From the NCBI RefSeq assembly GCF_043290135.1, contig NW_027464589.1, positions 4,531,001 through 4,595,000 of the forward strand: 64,000 bases of DNA, read 5' to 3'. The notes under the pieces were generated by a model. It saw nothing but the letters and a program-made list of their open reading frames with translations. It was not told the origin of the DNA and did not search any database. This document shows positions 34,887 to 46,340 of this stretch, one piece after another. Each line of letters opens with the position of its first letter. The stretch's first letter is position 1. The translations under genes were made by a program, and so were the position numbers. The DNA comes from Rhipicephalus microplus. Taxonomy: Eukaryota; Arthropoda; Arachnida; Ixodida; Ixodidae.

Positions 34887-35477
34887 TTAGTTTCTACGAG
34901 CAAATATCTTGCCCCCCGATGTCCAGACAAATTTCCAACGCATTTCCTTTTTTCTCTGAATAGCTAATCCAAGAAGCTGTTTTCCGTGTTTCGTCAAGTG
35001 CTCATTGACATATACTGCAGAAGACGTCTGGCTGCCCAGGTCCTTGCTGTCAATTCTAACTTTTTTTGACTTGCTTAGAATGGCAAGCTTCTTTGTCCTG
35101 CGCACAAATCGGACTGCTATATTAGTTTGGTCATGACGAGCAGTCGGTACTCTGTGACAGATATCGACGTCATCTGAAGTTATTTCCTCTTGAATGGCAC
35201 CACAGATTTTCTTAACCGCATCAAGGGGTTCAACATCAAATGGGACACCCTTAATTTCCAGATTATTTGAGCGCTGGTAAGTTTCGACCTCCTCTATTCT
35301 ACGATGTAGTCTGTCATTTTCAGCTTTGAGCTCTTGGTTTTCTTTTATTACAGATTGAATATCTGCTATGAGTTCTTTCACTTCGTTCAAAGCATCTTTT
35401 ATATCTCGAAGTTCCTTTCTTAGTTCTCGTCGTAAGTCTTCGATTGCTTTAGCAGTATCGCGCGCATTCTTCGACAT
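34887..35477 (-). CDS. LINE ORF1 protein: coiled coil plus RRM-like domain
   Basis: 196 aa, ATG at 35475-35477. Residues 1-70 are a strongly charged coiled coil (IEDLRRELRKELRDIKDALN). RSNNLEIKGVPFD starts an RRM-like domain, followed by ICHRVPTARHDQTNIAVRFVRR and a C-terminal domain (VYVNEHLTKHGKQLLGLAIQRK), the plan of L1-type ORF1 (Transposase_22-like) RNA-binding proteins that many arthropod CR1-like elements also carry. The frame is intact to ARRN. Confidence 0.8.
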   Translation of the reverse strand: MSKNARDTAKAIEDLRRELRKELRDIKDALNEVKELIADIQSVIKENQELKAENDRLHRRIEEVETYQRSNNLEIKGVPFDVEPLDAVKKICGAIQEEITSDDVDICHRVPTARHDQTNIAVRFVRRTKKLAILSKSKKVRIDSKDLGSQTSSAVYVNEHLTKHGKQLLGLAIQRKKEMRWKFVWTSGGKIFARRN

Positions 35478-35597
35478 GGTTAGTCAACACAAATGCGTTC
35501 ACTTGCAAACGATGACACAGGAACAGCACGTCTGGCAGCAGTGCACAAATCGCAAAAAAAAAATAAATGCTGTTGAATACAACAGACAAATTCTCAC

Positions 35598-35844
35598 CTG
35601 AAACAGGCGTAGATTTAGTAAGCGATGCCAATGTGCACTGCTGCCGGACTGTAGGCGACGACTTTCTTGCAGCGTCTTTTGTAGCAGCGGTGAACCGTCG
35701 CCCTCTGGTGATGCGCTGCTTTCGTCGTCGACAAGCAAACACGCCCCGCTTCGCCTGGGCCAGAGTATCAGGCTGCGTCAACGATGCATCGGTCGTAGGC
35801 GTATCTGAAACAGGCGTAGATTTAGTAAGCGATGCCAATGTGCC
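35598..35844. repeat. 37-bp direct repeat 208 bp apart
   Basis: CTGAAACAGGCGTAGATTTA and the following 17 bases occur at about 35598-35636 and again at about 35806-35844 without difference. In the plus frame both encode ETGVDLVSDANV. Confidence 0.85.
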
Positions 35845-35866
35845 GAAAGCTGCCCGCCATGCACAT

Positions 35867-37715
35867 AACGATGACCACGTCTGCCAGAACTGCTTCAGAC
35901 GCCTCAGAGATATATGCTCTCTTCGTCTAATGGCTTCTCAGCTGAAACAGCTGATGAGTTTTTTCCGGAAGAAAAAAGAGGCAGAAGTCAAGAGCGTTGC
36001 GTAAACACGCCTGAAGCATTGTCACATATGCGACTGGAGAAGCTGCATGCGCAAAATGGCAAAGTGCATGCAGATCCAAGACAACTTAGCAGCGATTTTA
36101 CAGTAACCGTGAAATGCCACCGTAACGTGTGTAGCCACCACTTCAACCATCAGATCTAAAATTCAGTGTGTGTGCCCAGTGGTTCAAGAACTTCAAGCAA
36201 GTATATGAAGCGTTTTCTTCGTATCAAAAGCGCATGCGTTTGTTGACACTGTTGCCGAGTGATATAGAGCACCGAAAACTCCAAGCGCTTATACCGAACT
36301 TGTCAGCTTACATGATATACAGATCCCGACGCTGGCGCGCAAAACACGGGTTATAGTTAGCACGAAATGCGGTAAAAAGGACACGGCTGAACCCAATGGA
36401 CGTCCAGGCAGCTATGGCTTACTACTCCAAAGATGAGTATAGCTGCTCTCGGCAGAGTCCCAACAAAAAAGATGTAGTATCTGTTATCATTGACGGAAAA
36501 AAGGAGCTTGTTTCGAAAAGGTTTATGACCCGTTCAGTGCGAGGGGCTTACCGTCTCTTTAGAGAAGCTAATCCAAACACGTCTATTGGGCTCTCTAAGT
36601 TTTATTCACTGAGGCCGAAGTGGGTTCTTCTTGCACCACACCAAGAAGTGTGCCTTTGTATATACTGTGCTAATGGCACGGAGTGTGTTTCTGCCCTACA
36701 AGACGTCACCGATGGTGCCTACGCGGCGGACTTCTTGTAAGAACTATGTCTTTGCAGCTCCCCTACAAGTGATTGTTTTTTAGGCCATTGTGACTATTGT
36801 GCTAAGGAGGATGCTCTGACAGCCACATGTTTAGGAATCCCTGAAGATATTGAGGAAGCCTATGCAGTATAGGAAAATGGCGATCTAGTAAAAAAAACAG
36901 CCCAGGCAAGTGCTTTTTTTTTGCGAGGGCTAAATCTATGGTTTGAGAAGTGGATTACCCATGATTACATAAGATACATTCAAGAATCAGCAATATGCTA
37001 GGTGAAAGAGAACCAAGAAAAAGAATCTTGTATTTTTCACTTTGATTTCGCCGAAAATTGGACAGCCATTTTACCGAATGAGGTACAGTCGTATCACTGG
37101 CACAAAAGACGGGTGTCTATATTCACGTGTGTCGTCACAAGGAAGCAATCAATTCAAAGTTTTGCCGTCATCAGTGATGACACATGCCATGATGCTGCAC
37201 ATGACTGTTTTGCTCTACAAATAATCCACAACTATACGAAGGAACAACTTAAGTCTGACACGCATGTTACTTATGTTTCTGTTGGTGCATGCAGTCACTT
37301 CAAAAACAAGTACCAGTTGTTTGAGTTATGTCAGAAAGATCATATCTCAACAAAGTAGATTTTTTCGGCCACAGGACATGGCAAGAACTCTTGCGACGGT
37401 GTTGGTGGCCTACTAAAGCATCAGGCTACGCTCTACAACGTCAGAGCGGCAAGCTCAGCTGTGATTATGTCCGCATCCCAAATGGTGGCGCAAATGAGCG
37501 TGAAGCTCAAGAATGTCAAGCTGCTGTGTGCAAATGCAGACGAGCTAGAAACATTCCGTCAGTTTAAGAAGAGCCAGTGGAAATTGTTGCCACGTGTTCC
37601 AGGCATACGTTCTTGGCGTGTTTGGCTAAGCACATCTTCGGGCACTGATCGTGGTCGTGTTTTGTTAGCGTCACGTACTGATAAATGTGATCTGCAAAAG
37701 ATGCAGCCATTTTGA
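35867..37715 (+). pseudogene. transposase-like gene, several stops and frameshifts
   Basis: Recognisable blocks in order: HVCQNCFRRLRD (35880s), a Cys-pair motif; DEYSCSRQSPNKKDVVSVIIDGKK and GLSKFYSLRPKWVLLAP with CLCIYCAN (36396-36740); FHFDFAENWTAILPNEVQSYHW (37020-37105), SDDTCHDAAHD (37168-37203) and VSVGACSHFKNKYQLFELC (37280-37335). Finally ATGHGKNSCDGVGGLLKHQ, read in a shifted frame near 37371-37430. D-rich blocks followed by HFKN and ATGHGK recur in a group of repeated arthropod and cnidarian proteins that I take for RNase H-fold transposases, without being able to name the family. At least three frame changes. Confidence 0.55.
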
Positions 37716-38734
37716 GCGCATCTCTTGTTTCACGCAGTCACCACCAAAATACCAGTGAGGGTACTTCAAGCGCATTTGCTTTTTCTAGCGAGACCCAACA
37801 CTTGCGTTGGAACATTTTTATGTTTGAGTTTATCTGCAAATATAGACAGATGTTTTGCAACTGAGTTACAGAGTCGGAGATTTCCTCCGTGAGAGCTGTG
37901 TTATCAGGAGCATAAATGCGCCTTCATGGGTACATATTTGTCACAGTGCTAAAACAGCCTTTCTTCACCAAATGCGGTCACGTTTACTCGCGTTTGAAGC
38001 TCATTGCCGCTTTTCCGTTCCGATTTTTAGATTTCTCAACTTATCAGCGCATTCTCGAAAAGCTCTGATTTGTACCACGAATATTGTCGCTAAAAACAAA
38101 ATAATGCAACATGTTTTTCTATATTACTGTATGATGGCCTTCGCTTGTCTATTTACGAGACTTTAAGAAAAATCGAAGATTGGGTTTTTTATTATTCAAA
38201 TTTCACTGGAGTACATTTTTGCCGATATCAGGAATTTGAGGCAATATATAAAAAATTACATTTGCCCAACGGCAGCAATAAATTATGTAGCTAATGAACA
38301 CACTATATCCTTAAAACGTGCCAAATTTGAAAACGCTGCTTGCATTACTTTCGGAGAAAAAGTGGGGAATACGCAACTTATTTCAAACTATCGCAAAAAT
38401 AGACATTTTTAAAAGCAATTTTTGCAAGGTCTACAAACTTGAAACCGTATGAATTCATTCTTCATTAGACATGCATTTCATGTAAAAAATATCTTCCTTG
38501 AAACAAAAATATTTGTCTTTTTATAGCATCTCCAATTTTTGAAAATGACAGGTGACGAAGTTGTTGCCTCCGTGTTGGTGAAGTTTGATATTTTTTTTCT
38601 CGTAAGTTATGCCGTTAATAATAAAACGAAGTTGACTTTCGGGCTACCTGGTGAGAGGTACACGAAATATAAAATACTCAATGAAATCTAAAATATCAAC
38701 TTTTGGACCCGTGTCGATCTCTGTGGAATCACCC

Positions 38735-39530
38735 AGTTACGAGTTCTGGGAACCTACGTTCGTTTGTCAATTTGATTTCTAGGCATGATTTTATTTCTTA
38801 TATAAACAAAAATAAAACCTGCAATATATTAAAACAAAATGGCTGCTATTGCAAGATGTGTGTCCCCCTTCGTGATTTTTCTAGACTTACGCGTCTGCAA
38901 GCCACATCTGGTGTCACAAACTTGCAAGTGCCCCCCTCCTCCCCACGACATCTCCCAAGTTTCCCCTCCCCAATAAAAAGGCACCAATGTAGACCTCCGT
39001 AGGCCTCCATAGGCCTCCGTGATTGCCTAATGGCGCGCGGCGGGTCATTTCGATGGCTAGGACCAACAGTACCAATTTCGACATGCTTTATTGAAGGAGC
39101 TGAAGGATCAAGAAAAGGCCGACTGTTGTAAATTTCTTGAGTTCAGTGATAGTTTTTTTGTCGATAGCGCAGATTATTGAACCTCACTTTGTGTATGATG
39201 CTCCAATGGAAAAAAATGGTTTAACCCAAGATCACTGCAGAGTCAGAAGCCATGACATGGGCAGGCCTCATTAAGCTTCTATATAACATTTCTAAGGTTC
39301 AGTACATTTGTACAAATATTTATTGTAAAGTGAACATTGAGTATAACTGAGTGTAATCCTTCCTTGGGTTAGTATCTGTGAAACATAAAATTGAGATTTA
39401 GAAATTCTCATTGTGGGTTTCTGCAGCAAAGACCCATTGATTACAACTGATGATTCCGGAGCTACGGCGGAGGTAACATTCGTTATGTTTTTTTGGTTAC
39501 GGTAATGGTAATGCGTTACCTTATATATAT
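38735..39530. other. unassigned sequence
   Basis: No coding or terminal-repeat signal. A short run of GGCCTCC(G/A)TA units is at 38990-39022, and GTTACCG-type motifs at 39490-39520 resemble those near 22470-22550. Confidence 0.4.
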
Positions 39531-39661
39531 TGAAATACAGCGGTTCAGCTGATGCTTCATTCGAGCAATAGCAAGATGGCGCCGATGAGGAAGAGGAACA
39601 GGGCGAAGGCTGATGATGGTTATTGACAGATGAGGAAGATTACGTCCAATGAATTCTTACA
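39531..39661 (-). repeat. 3' LTR (131 bp)
   Basis: Minus strand TGTAAGAATTCATTGGACGT to ..GTATTTCA. Its polyadenylation signal is changed (AATGAA). Confidence 0.88.
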
Positions 39662-39669
39662 CTAATTTC

Positions 39670-40753
39670 GCCCGTCGATGGAAGCGGCCAGCCTTGCCGC
39701 GAATTACGCTGGGGAACGCATACGATAGGGCTTGAGACGCGAAACGTGCACAATCTCTGTCCCGCGGCAGCGTTGGTCAGTGGGGACATGAACAGGTGTG
39801 ACAAGGTAGTTCACCGGTGAGGTCTGTTCGACAACTTTGTAGGGGCCAAGATAGCATGACTCAAGCTTCTCGCATAAGTCAGGCGTTCGCGCAGGAGTCC
39901 ACAGAAGTAAATCGTCGCCAGGGTGGTAGAGAACGACGTGGTGAGTGGCATCGTAACCATGTTTGCGATCTTCTTGGCTAGCTTCGGTGTTTACACGGGC
40001 AAGACGACGGCATAGAGCAACACGGGAATGGTGAAGAGTTGACGGGGCCAGAAAAGAATGAAACGTCGAGTGGTGATGTTGGTTGGCGTCCGTATACAAG
40101 GAAAAATGGAGAATAGCCTGTGGTTCGTTGAACTGACGTATTATATGCATACGTGACAAAGGGAAGTATGGAATCCCAATTGCTATGGTCCGGTCGGATA
40201 TACATGGACAGCATGTCACACAGCGTGCGATGAAATCTTTCCGTTAAGCCATTGGTTTGCGGGTGATAACTAGATGTTGTTTTATGAACTGTTTTTGATG
40301 CTTGAAGAACTTCACTGAGCATGCTTGAAAGAAATGCCTTGCCCCGGTCGATCAAAAGAACACGAGGGGCTTCGTGACGTAGGTAAATGGCATTGAAGAA
40401 GAAAGTTGCTACTTCCGGAGCAGTTCCTGAGGTGATCGAGGCCGTCTCAGCGTACCTGGTAAAGAGATACGGCGGTGACGATCCATCTCTTGCCGTCTGA
40501 TGTTGTTGGGAGGGGTCCGAAGAGGTCGATTCCGAAGACAGAGAATGGCTCTGATGGACAAGAAAGTGGTTGTAGGGTCCCGACTAGAGCAGTTGTGGGC
40601 CGCTTGCGGTGTTGGCAAAGTGCGCACAAGGCAATATATTTAGCTACCGTCGTGGAAAGACCTGGCCAGAAGAATCGACTGTGGATGCGCTCATGTGTTT
40701 TGTAGTAACCCAAGTGTCCTTACGTCGGGTCGTCGTGGGAAGCGCGCAGAACT
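39670..40753 (-). pseudogene. gypsy integrase, at least three frames
   Basis: Fragments in order on the minus strand: zinc-binding part HERIHSRFFWPGLSTTVAKYIALCALC (40640-40700) and catalytic start FSVFGIDLFGPLPTTSDGKRW (40490-40550) in one frame; then DRGKAFLSSMLSEVL and SSYHPQTNGLTERFHRTL (40160-40355) in another; and the C-terminal GPYKVVEQTSPVNYLV..RLKPYR (39704-39890) in a third. The family's D, D and E positions are present in FGIDLFG, DRGKAF and LTERF. Frame changes abolish function. Confidence 0.85.
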
Positions 40754-42841
40754 TCAGTGCGTAGTGCGCGTGGTACGACGGGAACCCATCGGTGGCCTTC
40801 CGGGTGGAAAATGTGTCGATTTACACATCGTCCTCCAACTTGAATAGTCGGAGTTGTTTCCGGAGCCTGGCATTAGGGGAAGATGAAGCGCCAGTAAGCC
40901 GACCGATGATGTCAGTGCAGTAAGAATCGGCTCGCTGGTGAGTAGTAAGTACTGACGGAGGGGTGGATGAAGGTGGGGAAAAAATGGCTGATATTGACGA
41001 GGCGTCCTCCGTATAGCCAATTTGACAAGGGGATGTGACGTGCGCTTAAAACTGCGGCAAGGGCTTCGTGACAAAGCGTCGGCATCTTGATGTTGTCTTC
41101 CAGTCTTGTAGATGACGTCAAACTCATAAGATTGTAATCGGAGAATCCAGCGGCCAAGTCGTCTTGACAAGTTTTTGATTGTGAACAACCAGCAAAGAGC
41201 ATGGTGGTCTGTCACAACAGTAAAATGTCGACCATGTAGGTACGGACGAAATTTTTGGATGGACCAGACAACAGCCAAGCACTTTTGTTCGGTTATCGAG
41301 TACCTCTTCTCTGCAGAGGTGAGAGTGCGGCTTGCATACGCGACAACTTTCTCGCGAAAGGCATGGGTGCGCTGGAGGAGTACGGCGCCAATTCCTTGTC
41401 CACTAGCGTCAGTGTGTAATATCGTAGGTGCCCTGTCATCGAAATAACCAAGCACCGGTGGGGATGTCAGTGCCTGCTTCAGTTCTTGAAATGAGGCTTC
41501 GCATTCATCATTGCAATCGGAGGAACCGGTACTGGCAAGGAGCTTGTGGAGAGGAGCGGCAATAGTGGCAAAGTTGCGAATGAAGCGGCAAAAGAAGGAT
41601 GCGAGTCCAGGGAAACTGCGTAGTTCTTTGGAGCGAAAGGGTCGCGGAAAGTTGAGGACTGCGGAAATTTTGTCAGGATCGGGCTGGATGCCATCTTTAC
41701 TAACGAGATGTCCTAGAACTTTTATAGCTGTGTTGCCAAAATGGCACTTTGTGTTTAGTCGAGGTCCAGCATTGGAGAGACATATGAGCACTTGATCTAG
41801 GCGTTGCAGATGATCAGAAAAATTGGAAGAAAACACGACGATATCATCGCGGTAGCATAGACAAGTTTTCCACTTGAGGTCACGAAGAACAGTGTCGATC
41901 CTCCTTTCAAATGTGGCGGTAGCATTACATAGGCCGAATGGCATTCCGTTAAACTCGTAAAGACTGTCCGGCGTAGAAAAGGCGGTCCTTTTTTTGTGTG
42001 CTTCGTCCATTGATATTTGCCAATACCCGGACCGAAGGTCAAGGGTGGAGAAGTATTGGGCACCTTGCAATGAGTCAAGTGCATCATCTATACGGGGCAT
42101 CGGATATACATCCTTTCGGGTAATCTTGTTGAGCGCGCGGTAGTCAACACAAAATCGTACCGATCCATCCTTCTTTTGTACCAACACAACCGGTGATGAC
42201 CAAGAACTGGTAGAGGGTCGTATGATGTTACTTTTTAGCATAACGGTAATGTTCTCCCCGATGATTTTGCGTTCGGCCAAGGAGACTCGGTAGGGACGAC
42301 GGCGTACAACAGCCTGACCATCAGTGTCGATGCGATGATGCGCAACTGTGGTCTGTCCTAGAGGCAAAGCATTGGCGTCGAAGGAGGCCTGGTGTTTCGT
42401 TAGCAAATTCAGCAACGCCTCACGTTGAGAAGCAGAAAGATGCGGATTTATCTCGAGAGCAAAGGAGGAGGAAGTAACAGACTGGGCCTGCTGTGGCTGA
42501 GCTGTCAAGGCGTCAAGAGAGACCAAAGATACCGGTTGGGTATCCACATAACATGGCACTGCAGAACCTTGGGGTAGGAGGACAGGCTCTGGGGTAGAGT
42601 TCAGGCCAAGGATTATCGCAGCACTGTCTTTGAACCACACCAGGCTGGAGGGGACTACAACGCCGCTAGCTAGACAGCTGCTGGAAGGGGTGATAAGGAC
42701 GTCACCATTGACAATATTCGAAGAAGTGATGGTGATGCGTTGCTCCTGACCCGGGAGCAGTATGGACTCGGAAGCTGTGAAGAAACGCAATGGTTTGATG
42801 AAAAAGTCAACGCGTTCGCTGCATTGATCGGTCTCGGTCAT
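40754..42841 (-). CDS. pol: gypsy reverse transcriptase and RNase H (open block of a broken pol)
   Basis: A 695-aa open stretch. The leader holds [16 protein letters not shown] blocks are [56 protein letters not shown] and [10 protein letters not shown] (near 41840-41870), where the usual YLDD or YVDD has arginine. RNase H follows with [28 protein letters not shown] and [11 protein letters not shown] and ends DADALSRSP. The block runs on about 70 residues into sequence that no longer matches ([13 protein letters not shown]). The arginine in the catalytic loop and the broken neighbours suggest inactivity. Confidence 0.85.
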   Translation of the reverse strand: MTETDQCSERVDFFIKPLRFFTASESILLPGQEQRITITSSNIVNGDVLITPSSSCLASGVVVPSSLVWFKDSAAIILGLNSTPEPVLLPQGSAVPCYVDTQPVSLVSLDALTAQPQQAQSVTSSSFALEINPHLSASQREALLNLLTKHQASFDANALPLGQTTVAHHRIDTDGQAVVRRRPYRVSLAERKIIGENITVMLKSNIIRPSTSSWSSPVVLVQKKDGSVRFCVDYRALNKITRKDVYPMPRIDDALDSLQGAQYFSTLDLRSGYWQISMDEAHKKRTAFSTPDSLYEFNGMPFGLCNATATFERRIDTVLRDLKWKTCLCYRDDIVVFSSNFSDHLQRLDQVLICLSNAGPRLNTKCHFGNTAIKVLGHLVSKDGIQPDPDKISAVLNFPRPFRSKELRSFPGLASFFCRFIRNFATIAAPLHKLLASTGSSDCNDECEASFQELKQALTSPPVLGYFDDRAPTILHTDASGQGIGAVLLQRTHAFREKVVAYASRTLTSAEKRYSITEQKCLAVVWSIQKFRPYLHGRHFTVVTDHHALCWLFTIKNLSRRLGRWILRLQSYEFDVIYKTGRQHQDADALSRSPCRSFKRTSHPLVKLAIRRTPRQYQPFFPHLHPPLRQYLLLTSEPILTALTSSVGLLALHLPLMPGSGNNSDYSSWRTMCKSTHFPPGRPPMGSRRTTRTTH

Positions 42842-44490
42842 TTTGACTACACGTTGACGGCAAGAAATTAATGCAGATGCTGATGAGAGAAAGTTCCAAC
42901 CTAAAATTACTTCATGAGCACATGAAATTAAGACAGCGAAGGTGATGTGATGACGAATACCATCAATGAAGACATGCGCTGTTCATTGGGCCGATGGTCT
43001 AATTATTGCTCCATTGGCCCCAATGAAAAATGATCCAAGGTAGGGTGTCTTCACTTTCCGCAATCGAGATCACAAGTCGGCACGCATAATTGAAATAGTT
43101 GCTCCCGTGTCTACCAAAGCCAACACCCGCACACCTCTCACAGTTACCAATAACATGTTTGACGATCGTTTAGGAGGACTTGGGTCATTTCGCCGCGATG
43201 CAGTTTTCCCTCCAAAAACTGCGCTGTTTAGTTTTACGACCGCTGGGCAGCCAGTTGAAAGACAGGCCGAAGTGGCGAAACAGAGCGTCGGAGTGGCGAA
43301 GGGGAGCGTGGTCGGGATGCACGTGTATTGTTGGTCGTGTTGGAAATGCGCACAGGAGACGGTGATCGGTGGTTGGAATGACTGTCGGCATAACGGTAGC
43401 AACCTCGAGCACATGTGTCGTCTCGTTCAAAAGTGGCATAACCACGACGTTCATCTTGCTGCCGACGTCGACAGACGCTGGAAATGTGTCCTCGAATTCC
43501 ACAGTAGTAGCAAATAGGCCGTGTGGCCCGCCAGGAAGAATGGTAGGTTGGGTTCGGTGGACGGGCGACTATAGGTGCGAGATGTTCATGATCAGGCACA
43601 GGTGGTGGTACTTGAGACGGCGAGGGTTGCATTGAAGCGATCTGTGCATACGAAGCGGGTTGGGGGCATGGTGGAGCACGGTGGGCGCTTTGAAACGCTG
43701 ACATTTCTTCCCTAATAATGCCACGCAGATTGCTAGAGGTGGGTTGAGCGGGAACGTTGTTAGAAGGAGGTAGACTGTAGGCTTGCAATTCCTCACGAAT
43801 TATGACTCGAATGATGGATCGGAGCTCCATACTGTTTGCCAAGGGGTTCTCAGAGAAGTCGGGTCACAGGTGGATTGACTGCAAGGTATCAAGACGCTGG
43901 CATACAGAGATGACGTCGGAAACCGTCAAAGGGTTGTGCGCGACGAGGGCGTTGAAAGCGGTAGATCCAATACCCTTCAGAAGGTGCCGGACACGATCAC
44001 CTTCTGGCATTGTGTCATCGATACGGCGGCAAAGTGCAAGCACCTCATCAATATAGGAAGTGTAGGACTCACCGCAATGTTGAACGCGTTCTGCCAGTTT
44101 CTTGCGAGAAACTTCTGAACCGACGATCGGTGTGCCAAAAATGCGTCAGAGCTGGTCTTTGAAGGGAGACCAATCACGGAAGTCGCTCTCATGATTCAGG
44201 AACCACGTCTTGGCAACCTGAGAGACATAAAACTGGACACGTGCTAATTTCTATGCCTCGTTCTAGTTGTTGTAGACACCTACACGATCATAGTTGTCGA
44301 GCCAGTCTTCGACATCTTCGCCAGGCACACTGGAGAAGATTGGAGGCTCCCGAGGGGGTTGCTGACCGGGCTAGGGTTGGCGGCTGATGGTTGCGCCCGC
44401 GGGTGGTTCGGTTGGGCTCGCTCTTGTGCCATGGTGCTCAGCTGGCGTAAGCGACGTCCCGAACGGAGCTCCAGAAGCTGGTTTTGGATG
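42842..44490 (-). pseudogene. gag: gypsy gag and protease, frameshifted
   Basis: Gag starts with MAQERAQPNHPRAQP near 44430 and moves through PPIFSSVPGEDVEDWLDNYD-like capsid sequence with stops, LKGIGSTAFNALVAHNPLTV (about 43930-43990, another frame), the linker MELRSIIRVIIREELQAY (43780-43835) and a zinc knuckle CYYCGIRGHISSVC (about 43510-43550). The protease active site ALVDTGATISIM lies at 43085-43120 and is followed by a stop. [10 protein letters not shown], the protease flap-side motif, is at about 42880-42910. At least four lesions. Confidence 0.8.
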
Positions 44491-44529
44491 GAGAGAGGTC
44501 GAAGAGATCGGGAAACACCTTCTACCACT

Positions 44530-44657
44530 TGAAATACAATGGTTCAGCTGACGCTTTATTCAAGCAACAGCAAGATGGCGCCGATGAAGAAGAGGTACAG
44601 GGCGAAGACTGATGATGGTTATTGACAGATACGAAAGATGACGTCCAATGAATTCTT

Positions 44658-44660
<3 letters not shown>
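44530..44660 (-). repeat. 5' LTR (131 bp)
   Basis: Same ends as the 3' LTR and an intact AATAAA signal (minus, near 44556). About ten differences from the partner LTR, so the insertion is not recent. Confidence 0.88.
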
Positions 44661-44744
<84 letters not shown>

Positions 44745-44776
44745 TTATTTATTTATTTATTTATATATTTATATAT
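44661..44776. repeat. (AT)n and (TTTA)n microsatellite
   Basis: (AT)n 44661-44740, then (TTTA)n to about 44765, then AT-rich to 44776. This is the remainder of the target site of the gypsy element. Confidence 0.97.
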
Positions 44777-44907
44777 GTGTGCGACGTAAGAAGGCAGGGA
44801 TGGTTAGGAGAAGTAGATAAGGAAGAAGTGCTTTTGGAATAAACATGGCGTATGAGCCAGGCCACGTCGCCCATTCATCATAGCGTCACACGAGTCGACA
44901 GGATCTC

Positions 44908-44953
44908 TCACCCCTGAAGAAGAAGCCGGAGCAGCTTCGAAACATCGGGGTTT
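44908..44953 (+). ncRNA. hammerhead-ribozyme-like motif (PLE terminus)
   Basis: CACCC, CTGAAGA (44914-44920), stem II GAAGC/GCTTC, GAAA (44939-44942), CATC, GGGG. Both core strands match the hammerhead consensus, and CCC/GGG can close the outer stem, with a minimal stem III. It is followed by a T-run. PLE coding sequence is absent, so this is a solo terminus. Confidence 0.6.
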
Positions 44954-44959
44954 TTTTCT

Positions 44960-45724
44960 TAAATATATTTTGGTTGGAGTTCTCATTCTTTCAGTTTCTA
45001 TCCAAAACAGACAGGCCTATGTCAAATGTTCACCTTTGATTCCTGTTGTACACTATATCCTCACTGCTCCGATAAACCCCCTCACACCGTAACATTTAGA
45101 GAAGCAATGACAGGTGCGCAACCGTAAACAGCCCCTCTTCCTTCTTGGACGCTTATAGCTCTGGTGTGCGTGTGTGTGTGGGGGGTGGGGGGCAGAAAGA
45201 GAAGTACTAAAAGAAAAAAAATGTTGCTTCTTGTTTTTTTAATTTGTTGCAGCAGGTAGCTAACGACCTAGTCATTATTTTCCTTTTGAGGAAGCAGCAT
45301 ACAATACAACACAATCATGCCCACCTAAAAAGACGCAAACACAGGCGCTGTATTGCAACTGATGAGTTATTGTCGAAAGACTCAGCTTATGTAGGATAAC
45401 ACGTACATGTCCACTAACCACAGGTCCTTCCAATGAAGACACGTTTTTTTCTTGCAGTGTTTTGCAGGAAGACTTGATGAATATTGAAACATGAATGCAC
45501 CTTACCTGATACGAAACTCGGGACAGGTAACAAACTTTTAAAAGAACGTGACTCTGTCAAGTCATGGTTCACAGATTTTCTGCTGACAAACATTTTATAT
45601 TACAGCATTCCGCACAATGACCAAAATCAAGCGTGGGCGAATGTATATACCAGCATATTATCATCAAATTTCAAAGTAGCACAGGTATTTACAACAGCCA
45701 ATTCATATGGTACTTATTGTATTT
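44960..45724. other. unassigned sequence
   Basis: Low-complexity GT-rich patch at 45163-45195 and T-runs; no coding or terminal-repeat signal identified. Confidence 0.4.
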
Positions 45725-46148
45725 AGCGCTATCAGCGCGCATGTGCCCTTCGAGGAAATTGGATGCATCACAACCTGCTAAATACGCGGAAGAGCGTCGT
45801 CAGCTTGCCCGCTTCCTCACAAGTGCTGAACAGCAACGCCAGAAATACCACCGCGATAGCCCGACACCTCTGGCGTCTTATGCATCAGATGACCTTGTCT
45901 GGCTTCACATCTCTTCAACCAGCCCAGTTCTCTCAACGAAACTGATGTACAAGTATAACGGCCCTTACCTAGTGGTAAAACAAACCTCACCCGTCAATTA
46001 CATCGTGGAGCCGCTTGAGAAGCCCCATGATCAACGATGCCGTGGACGTGGGACCGCCCACATAGACCGCCTAAAACCGTATTACGATCCCTCTATTGTC
46101 TCCTGCCCATCAGTCGCCAGAATGGCTCTTTTCCGGAGGGGAGGAAAA
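45725..46148 (+). pseudogene. C-terminal fragment of a Ty3/gypsy integrase
   Basis: The plus-strand frame gives KYAEERRQLARFLTSAEQQRQ, DDLVWLHIS, LMYKYNGPYLVVKQTSPVNY and RGTAHIDRLKPYYDPS. This is the GPY/F-type integrase C-terminus, close to that of the element at 39531-44660 (GPYKVVEQTSPVNYLV). It begins abruptly near 45725, so the element is 5'-truncated or deleted. A polypurine tract (GGAGGGGAGGAAAA, 46135-46148) then leads straight into an LTR. Confidence 0.85.
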
Positions 46149-46340
46149 TGTAGGGAAGAAGATGAGTGCGACTCAGAAAGGCAAGGGGTATCACTCAGTC
46201 TGTGAAGAAGACGACGTTTGGTTTGCTGGGGACTCAGGCTGGTTCCGCCATTACCGCTTGGCTTGCCGTGACCACTCTCCTGTTTTATAAAAGAGTGCCG
46301 CTCTAAAACGCGTCATTTTACATGTAATGTTAAGTTTCTC
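46149..46340 (+). repeat. 3' LTR (start) of the truncated gypsy fragment
   Basis: Begins TGTAGGGAAGAAGATGAGTG right after the polypurine tract. A TATA box (TATAAAAGAG) is at 46285-46294. The right edge is unclear; similarity to any partner cannot be tested in the window. Confidence 0.6.

Larger units (their letters stand above)
31554..35540 (-). mobile_element. CR1/Jockey-like LINE, full-length layout but damaged
   Basis: The minus strand carries ORF1 (34887-35477), endonuclease (33845-34700) and RT (31836-33100), followed by an A-rich tail of TAAAA units (31554-31574 on the plus strand as AAAATAAAAT). Lesions: a frameshift after the endonuclease, breaks in the linker and a stop in the RT C-terminal part. 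The LTR element at 26569-31475 lies just 3' of it. Confidence 0.8.
35590..38734 (+). mobile_element. DNA transposon of unassigned DDE-like family, decayed
   Basis: A transposase-like pseudogene (35867-37715) is followed by a conserved non-coding 3' segment (37947-38734) whose inverted copy at 25037-25834 shares the same terminus GGGTGATTCCAC. I could not find the matching left terminus, so the 5' limit is a guess. Confidence 0.6.
39531..44660 (-). mobile_element. Ty3/gypsy retrotransposon with very short LTRs, decayed
   Basis: Two 131-bp LTRs (39531-39661 and 44530-44660) bound gag, protease, RT-RNase H and integrase remnants on the minus strand. The site is an AT microsatellite: ATAT flanks both sides, consistent with a 4-bp duplication. 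A primer-site-like TGGTAGAAGGTG lies two bases from the 5' LTR. Coding regions are broken in many places. Confidence 0.88.
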
